Assembly (NCBI GenBank): GCA_002691085.1
Contig: NZGX01000043.1
Coordinates: 2,394 to 12,653, forward strand
Direction: 5' to 3'
Source of the DNA: Rhodospirillaceae bacterium
Lineage (GTDB): Bacteria > Pseudomonadota > Alphaproteobacteria > Rhodospirillales > Rhodospirillaceae
Length of the DNA: 10,260 nucleotides
Shown here: positions 5,997 through 10,260 of the stretch, piece after piece
Numbering within the stretch: position 1 is the stretch's first letter
Layout of the letters: each line of letters opens with the position of its first letter
The notes under the pieces: model-generated
Seen by the model: only the letters and a program-made list of their open reading frames with translations
What the model was told of the DNA's origin: nothing
The model's database searches: none
Program-made: the position numbers and the translations under genes

Positions 5997-6029
5997 TTTA
6001 AATCAGTTAAATATTTTAAACTTTAAACT

Positions 6030-6410
6030 TTACGATTCTCTAACTATTTCAACTCCAACACTTTCCAATTCATCAAAAACATCAAGTTTTTCCACCTTTA
6101 TCTTGCAAAGGAAACTTTCCGGGATTTGTAAACATTCTTCTGCAATTTTTTCTGCAAGTGTTTCAACTAAATTTAGGTGCTTAGAAGAAGCAATATTCTT
6201 AATTAACTTAATTATATCTTCATAACAAATAACGTTATCAATTCTATCATCTATACTACCTTTTTTTTGGTATACCCGTAATTCTAAATTGACTCTTACT
6301 CTTTGTTCTTTGAATTTTTCATGTTTATAAATCCCTATTTTCATAGGAAAAACTAGATTCCTAATTAATATTTTATGCCAATTATTATTTTTATAACTCT
6401 TTTTTTTCAT
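6030..6410 (-). CDS. folB: Dihydroneopterin aldolase
   Basis: Folate pathway enzyme that converts 7,8-dihydroneopterin to 6-hydroxymethyl-dihydropterin and glycolaldehyde, often also epimerising to dihydromonapterin; cytosolic homo-octamer in the family. 126 residues, about ten more than usual because of a lysine- and asparagine-rich N-terminal extension (MKKKSYKNNNWHK). Recognised by NLVFPMKIGIYKHEK (18-32; Glu31 at the catalytic Glu position), the CYED segment (62-65), and KVEKLDVFDELESVGVEI, where Lys108 matches the catalytic lysine. The EKLDVF and ESVGVEI pattern is what I expect in alphaproteobacterial FolB. The ATG at 6410 is 21 nt after the stop of the FolM-like reductase, and the ribosome binding site is weak. 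FolX and the tunnelling-fold QueD are related alternatives but fit less well. Confidence 0.92.
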   Translation of the reverse strand: MKKKSYKNNNWHKILIRNLVFPMKIGIYKHEKFKEQRVRVNLELRVYQKKGSIDDRIDNVICYEDIIKLIKNIASSKHLNLVETLAEKIAEECLQIPESFLCKIKVEKLDVFDELESVGVEIVRES

Positions 6411-6431
6411 TTTTATATCTGGGTCTATTTA

Positions 6432-7166
6432 TTAACTTAAATGTTGTCCACTATCGACTGCGATCATTTGACCAGTCACAGATTCTGAATTGATTAAGTA
6501 CATCATAGTTTTTGCTATTTCTTCAGGGTTAACTATTTTTTTTAAAAGCGTAGACTGAGCTTCTAAGTTAAAAATTTGATCGGTCTGCTGTGAGTTTGGT
6601 AAGGTTGGCCCTGGACCAATTCCATTGACTCTAATTCTTGGTGCTAAGGCCAAAGCAAGTGTCTTAGTCATAGTATATAATGCTGCTTTACTAAGGGTGT
6701 AGGAGAAGAAGTCTGACTTAAGGTTCAATACGCGCTGATCTATCAAATTTAAAATTAAACCATTCGAATTTTTAGGTAGTGATTTTGCGAACTCTTGACT
6801 TAGAATAAAAGGGGCTTTTAAATTAATATTAAAATTATTACTCCAAGATAAATCTGTAACCTCATGCCAATCTTCAGGATAAAAAATTGATGCGTTATTA
6901 ATTAGTAACCCTATTGGACCAATGGTGTTTTCTGCTAAATTAAATAGTTCTCTAGTTTCATTTTCATTATTGAGATTAGCCTTTAATTTAAATGCTTTAC
7001 CGCCTAATTTATCAACAATTTCTAATATTTCGTCAGCTTCTTTTTTTGAGTTTAGATAGTGTATACATATAGACCAACCGTCTTCTATTAAATATTTACA
7101 CATAACCCGACCAATTCTTTTTGCTCCTCCTGTAACAAGAGCTGTTTTGTATGAGATATTAGTCAC
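6432..7166 (-). CDS. FolM/PTR1-like SDR, probable pteridine or dihydromonapterin reductase
   Basis: NADPH-dependent short-chain dehydrogenase/reductase, 244 residues, with a Rossmann fold: nucleotide-binding TGGAKRIGR (12-20), NNAS (90-93), catalytic Tyr156 and Lys160 in YTLSK, and GPGPTLP (184-190). The TGGxxRIG pattern, and Asp143 (NLIDQRV) where ordinary SDRs have the catalytic Ser, are hallmarks of the PTR1/FolM group that reduces dihydropterins and, weakly, dihydrofolate. Its place directly before folB supports a pterin substrate: FolB can yield dihydromonapterin, the substrate of FolM. The start is GTG at 7166, with GGTGG upstream overlapping the exchanger stop region and a 15-nt gap. 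The gene is annotated in many genomes simply as an SDR; the pteridine role is inferred from motif and context, not proven. Confidence 0.85.
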   Translation of the reverse strand: MTNISYKTALVTGGAKRIGRVMCKYLIEDGWSICIHYLNSKKEADEILEIVDKLGGKAFKLKANLNNENETRELFNLAENTIGPIGLLINNASIFYPEDWHEVTDLSWSNNFNINLKAPFILSQEFAKSLPKNSNGLILNLIDQRVLNLKSDFFSYTLSKAALYTMTKTLALALAPRIRVNGIGPGPTLPNSQQTDQIFNLEAQSTLLKKIVNPEEIAKTMMYLINSESVTGQMIAVDSGQHLS

Positions 7167-7181
7167 TTTAGTAATCCACCA

Positions 7182-8153
7182 TTAAAGAAAACAAACAACA
7201 ATGTAAAAAATATATAAAATTAGGAAAATTAATCCAACAATTCTTTTAATATAATACATATTAAAAATAAAAAATATAAATACGCCTGTAATGATAATCA
7301 TTATCCATAAGTCAAGTTTTAATATACTAGCGGACACTGGTATATTAGTAATGATGCTAGTTACTCCTATTACACCTAAAATATTAAATATATTACTTCC
7401 TATTACATTGCCTATTATAAGATCGGTTTCTTGTTTTTTTGCAGCAACTATTACAGTTGCTAACTCTGGAAGGGAAGTGCCAATTGCAACCATAGTCAAG
7501 CCAATAATTTCTTCACTAACTTCTAGAGCTTTTGCAATTTTTATAGCGTTACTAACTAGTATTTCAGCTCCAAAAATAAGTATAGTTAAACCAATAATAA
7601 TTTTTAGAAGAATAATTTGTGCAGATGACATATTTTTATTTTTTAATTCAGATACGTCAACAAGGCTTATTTTGTCTTCACCAAATTTTTTTGCTCTTAG
7701 GTAATCAATAATTAAAAATGATATTAATAACCCAATCATTGGATATCCATATTTATATTCTAAGAGATTAAAATAGATAAGAAGAGAAAAGAATAAAGTA
7801 GATAAAAATAGGAAGTAACCGTCTACCTTAAATTGTTCTTTTTTTATTATAATTGGAGAGATTAACGAGCCAACCCCAAGTATTAAAAGAATATTAGCTA
7901 TATTACTTCCGATTATATTACCTAATGCCAATCCTGGTGCATTGTTTAATACGGCTTGAACGCTTGCTACAAGCTCTGGAAGAGAAGTTCCTAGCGCTAT
8001 GATAGTTAGGCCTATAAGCAGTGTAGAAACATTAAATTTTTTGGCAGCGTTAATAGACCCCTCTATAACAAGATCTGCACCCTTTGTTAAAAGAAAAAGT
8101 CCTATTATGAGCAATAAGAAGGGTAAAATAAGAATAAAGATATTTTGTATCAT
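7182..8153 (-). CDS. CaCA-family sodium/calcium exchanger-like antiporter, YrbG type
   Basis: Polytopic inner-membrane cation antiporter, 323 residues, of the calcium/cation antiporter family, probably exporting Ca2+ in exchange for Na+ or H+. It consists of two homologous halves in exact register: GTSLPE at 55-60 and 225-230, and GNxIGSNI at 78-85 and 248-255, both 170 residues apart. These are the alpha-1 and alpha-2 repeats that form the ion site, with Glu60 and Glu230 matching Glu54 and Glu213 of the Methanocaldococcus NCX structure. About ten hydrophobic segments are visible, with a polar central loop at about 152-178. Asn257 is found where that structure has Asp240. The ATG at 8153 is 18 nt after the oxoprolinase stop. 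No regulatory Ca2+-binding domain is present, as usual for bacteria. The ion specificity cannot be decided from sequence. Confidence 0.9.
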   Translation of the reverse strand: MIQNIFILILPFLLLIIGLFLLTKGADLVIEGSINAAKKFNVSTLLIGLTIIALGTSLPELVASVQAVLNNAPGLALGNIIGSNIANILLILGVGSLISPIIIKKEQFKVDGYFLFLSTLFFSLLIYFNLLEYKYGYPMIGLLISFLIIDYLRAKKFGEDKISLVDVSELKNKNMSSAQIILLKIIIGLTILIFGAEILVSNAIKIAKALEVSEEIIGLTMVAIGTSLPELATVIVAAKKQETDLIIGNVIGSNIFNILGVIGVTSIITNIPVSASILKLDLWIMIIITGVFIFFIFNMYYIKRIVGLIFLILYIFYIVVCFL

Positions 8154-8171
8154 ATACGATTGATTGAATTA

Positions 8172-10260
8172 TTAAATTTTATTTCCATAGCCACCACCGC
8201 CTGGCGTACTAACTATGATTATATCACCTTTATCCACTTCTTCTAGATCTACACTAGATAAAATCTTTATTTCTCCATTAGCTTTTTTTATTTTTGTCTC
8301 TCCAGATTTAGCAGAATCTCCTCCTTTTATTCCAAAAGGATAAGTTTTCCTTCTTCCTGAAAGGATAGCAACCATCATCTTTTCGAGGAAGCGTATAGAC
8401 CTTTTTACTCCATTTCCACCTTGAAACATTCCTTCGCCTCCAGATAATTCCCTTATACAAAACTCCTCAAGAAGAACAGGATATCTCGTTTCAAGTATTT
8501 CAGGATCAGTAATTCTTGAATTAGTCATATGAGATTGAACTGCGTCTGCCCCACTGAACCCTTTTCCAGCTCCAGTGCCTCCACAAATTGTTTCGTAATA
8601 TTGGTAATCATCGTTCCCAAAGGTGATATTGTTCATTGTGCCCTGGCTTGCTGCAAGAATACCTAGCGCACCAAATAATGCATCACAAATAATTTGTGAT
8701 GTTTCTACATTACCTGCAGCAACAGCACCAGGATAAGATGGAGAAAGTATCGAGTTCTTTTGTAAAATTATTTTTAAAGGTCTAAGGCAACCTTCATTAA
8801 GAGGAATGTAATCATCAACTAAAGTTCTAAAAACATATAATACTGCTGCTTTTGTAACTGAAACAGGTGCATTAAAGTTATTTTTTACCTGTGCTGAAGA
8901 TTTTGAAAAATCTATTATAGCAGAAGAATCCTTATTATTTATTTTAATAGACACATTTATGAATTTTCCATCATCCATATATGCTCTAAACTCACCATCA
9001 GTAATATTCTTAATTACTTTTCTAATAATTTTTTCAGCATTATCTTGAACAAATTGAGAGTAATTTATTACGTTACTAGTACCAAATTCTTTACATATTT
9101 TTTTGATCTCACGACATCCAGTTATACATGATGCTATTTGTGCCTGAAGGTCGGATAGGTTTTGACTGACACTTCTGGCTGGATTTTCACCAGAAAGGAA
9201 TATTTTAAGAATCTTATCACTAAGAAAAGTATTTTCATTTAAGATTTTTACTGCATCTATAAGTATCCCTTCTTCTTTTATATGTTTGCTCGAAGGAGGC
9301 ATAGAGCCAGGGGTGATTCCCCCAACATCAGCATGATGACCTCTATTTGCAACAAAAAAATCTGGGAACTTCGAGTTACTAAAATAAACAGGCATTACCA
9401 CGGTTATATCTGGAAGATGTGTTCCTCCGTTATATGGTGCATTGGTTGCATATGCATCTTCTGCAGTCATATTATCCTTAAACTTTTCAATAATTACCTT
9501 AACACTATCACCCATTGATCCTAAGTGAACAGGCATATGGGGTGCATTTGCGATTAGATTCCCTGATGAGTCAAAAATAGCGCATGAGAAATCCAGCCGT
9601 TCTTTTATATTAACGGAGTGAGCGGTTGATTGTAGTGTTTTCCCCATCCGCTCAGCTATTGACATGAAGTGATTATTGAATATTTCTATGTATAACGGTG
9701 AAGCATAATTTGAATTAATTTTTTTTATATTTTTTAAATCTTTTTTACTTATAATAATATTAAGATTGTTATCAAGTTCGACTGTCCACCCTTTTTCAAT
9801 AAAAATAATTGATTGTTTTTCAATTATTATACATTCCTTATTATAATAAAACTTCCTGTTTAGTTTTTTCCTATGAAAAACTGGTAATTCTATCCATTTT
9901 CCTCCTGACCAGACTAGAGTTACTTCTGATATCTTTGTGTTCTCTTTTTTATGATAGTTTTTCTTATAATTAGATTTAGAATCTTTTATTTCTTCTATAA
10001 CTTCTACAAATATTCTTTCAGTAACAATTTTTTTATCTAGCTCTTTAAATCCAAATATTTCATGATGTTTCTTCATAAAACTAGAAAGCATAGTTTCTTG
10101 GTCTGAATAATTAACTCCAATAGGATTATCAGAGCCCTCATATTTGAGATATATTGTTTGGATTACAGAGTAATTTTTAGATTTAGTACATTCCTTTTTA
10201 AATTCTTTGACTGTTAGATCTTTAAGTTTTTTAAAATAGAAATGAATATTTTCTATATTC
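8172..10260 (-). CDS. 5-oxoprolinase / N-methylhydantoinase-type fused HyuA-HyuB protein, N-terminus cut by the window edge
   Basis: ATP-dependent lactam hydrolase family; the reference reaction is 5-oxo-L-proline + ATP to L-glutamate + ADP + Pi. 695 residues are visible and the frame is open to the right edge, so the ATG at 10091 is internal. The first ~185 visible residues are the C-terminal end of a HyuA domain (IYLKYEGSDNPIGVNY, then FMKKHHEIFGF); its N-terminal ATP-binding part lies outside. A complete HyuB domain follows from about position 9700: HMPVHLGSMGDSV, NAPYNGGTHLPDITVV, FFVANRGHHADVGGITPGSM, AAGNVETSQIICDALFG, ICGGTGAGKGFSGADAVQ, RELSGGEGMFQGGNGV and the terminal GGGGYG. One continuous frame indicates the single-chain form (about 1200 residues). 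The substrate could be oxoproline, hydantoin or another lactam. It is co-directional and closely spaced with the exchanger downstream. Confidence 0.9.
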   Translation of the reverse strand, partial: NIENIHFYFKKLKDLTVKEFKKECTKSKNYSVIQTIYLKYEGSDNPIGVNYSDQETMLSSFMKKHHEIFGFKELDKKIVTERIFVEVIEEIKDSKSNYKKNYHKKENTKISEVTLVWSGGKWIELPVFHRKKLNRKFYYNKECIIIEKQSIIFIEKGWTVELDNNLNIIISKKDLKNIKKINSNYASPLYIEIFNNHFMSIAERMGKTLQSTAHSVNIKERLDFSCAIFDSSGNLIANAPHMPVHLGSMGDSVKVIIEKFKDNMTAEDAYATNAPYNGGTHLPDITVVMPVYFSNSKFPDFFVANRGHHADVGGITPGSMPPSSKHIKEEGILIDAVKILNENTFLSDKILKIFLSGENPARSVSQNLSDLQAQIASCITGCREIKKICKEFGTSNVINYSQFVQDNAEKIIRKVIKNITDGEFRAYMDDGKFINVSIKINNKDSSAIIDFSKSSAQVKNNFNAPVSVTKAAVLYVFRTLVDDYIPLNEGCLRPLKIILQKNSILSPSYPGAVAAGNVETSQIICDALFGALGILAASQGTMNNITFGNDDYQYYETICGGTGAGKGFSGADAVQSHMTNSRITDPEILETRYPVLLEEFCIRELSGGEGMFQGGNGVKRSIRFLEKMMVAILSGRRKTYPFGIKGGDSAKSGETKIKKANGEIKILSSVDLEEVDKGDIIIVSTPGGGGYGNKI

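Larger units (their letters stand above)
5725..6029. other. 305-bp very AT-rich intergenic region between folB and uvrC
   Basis: I count 58 G or C in 305 bases (19%), falling to 6 of 60 at 5881-5940. No credible ORF or tRNA is present. It holds a candidate uvrC promoter (5808-5836), a leader hairpin (5761-5778), TGTGGAAAA (5773-5781) and TGTGTACAA (5966-5974), each one base from the DnaA-box complement TGTGNATAA, an 11-bp inverted repeat (5929-5939 and 5986-5996), and a 20-bp sequence shared with moaE. Genes on both sides point leftward, so there is no change of gene orientation here. Confidence 0.8.

Noticed and set aside
7291..7704. 137-codon open frame on the plus strand, opposite the CaCA exchanger
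   Set aside because: It is antisense to a gene with unmistakable alpha-repeat motifs; its hydrophobic sequence mirrors the codons of the membrane segments. It has no recognisable domain.
9282..9518. 78-codon plus-strand frame inside the oxoprolinase gene
   Set aside because: Antisense to the most conserved HyuB motifs (GGTHLPD, RGHHADVGG), with no independent support.
1..10260. A hidden defence, mobile or secretion system
   Set aside because: All coding frames of good length match housekeeping families, gene spacing is uniform, and I saw no integrase, transposase, CRISPR repeat, toxin-antitoxin pair or composition break.

Overview
This window looks like a piece of chromosome from an AT-rich alphaproteobacterium, plausibly one of the small-genome marine lineages (SAR11-like or AEGEAN-169/HIMB59-like). 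That placement is inferred from low GC, short intergenic gaps, alphaproteobacterial-type sequences (IlvE, MoaD, FolB, EnvZ) and the order uvrC-pgsA-moaD-moaE, which I remember as common in alphaproteobacteria. No rRNA or other taxonomic marker is present. There are eleven genes, two of them cut by the window edges. I see no tRNA, mobile element, CRISPR array or phage gene.

Layout. (1) 1-1546, minus strand: an OmpR-type response regulator followed after 14 nt by an EnvZ-type histidine kinase that runs off the left edge. (2) 1547-1695: a compact divergent promoter region whose two predicted -10 elements lie in the arms of a perfect 10-bp inverted repeat. (3) 1696-2577, plus strand: ilvE, branched-chain aminotransferase, the only rightward gene. 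(4) 2588-5724, minus strand: a tight operon uvrC-pgsA-moaD-moaE (DNA repair nuclease, phosphatidylglycerophosphate synthase, both subunits of molybdopterin synthase). (5) 5725-6029: a 305-bp gap of about 19% GC with a candidate uvrC promoter and leader hairpin, two sequences one base from a DnaA box, an 11-bp inverted repeat, and a 20-bp sequence repeated almost exactly inside moaE. (6) 6030-10260, minus strand: an apparent operon of a fused 5-oxoprolinase/hydantoinase-type protein (cut at its N-terminus), a CaCA-family cation exchanger, a FolM/PTR1-like pteridine reductase, and folB.

How the genes fit together. The two pterin genes (FolM-like SDR and FolB) are consecutive, and the molybdopterin synthase genes lie in the next operon, so pterin-derived cofactor work is clustered, though the two pathways are different. 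The rest is housekeeping: osmotic or envelope sensing, amino-acid transamination, phospholipid synthesis, excision repair, ion exchange and probable amide or lactam hydrolysis. I found no convincing undescribed multi-gene system. The most unusual material is non-coding: the uvrC-folB gap and the symmetric ompR/ilvE promoter region.
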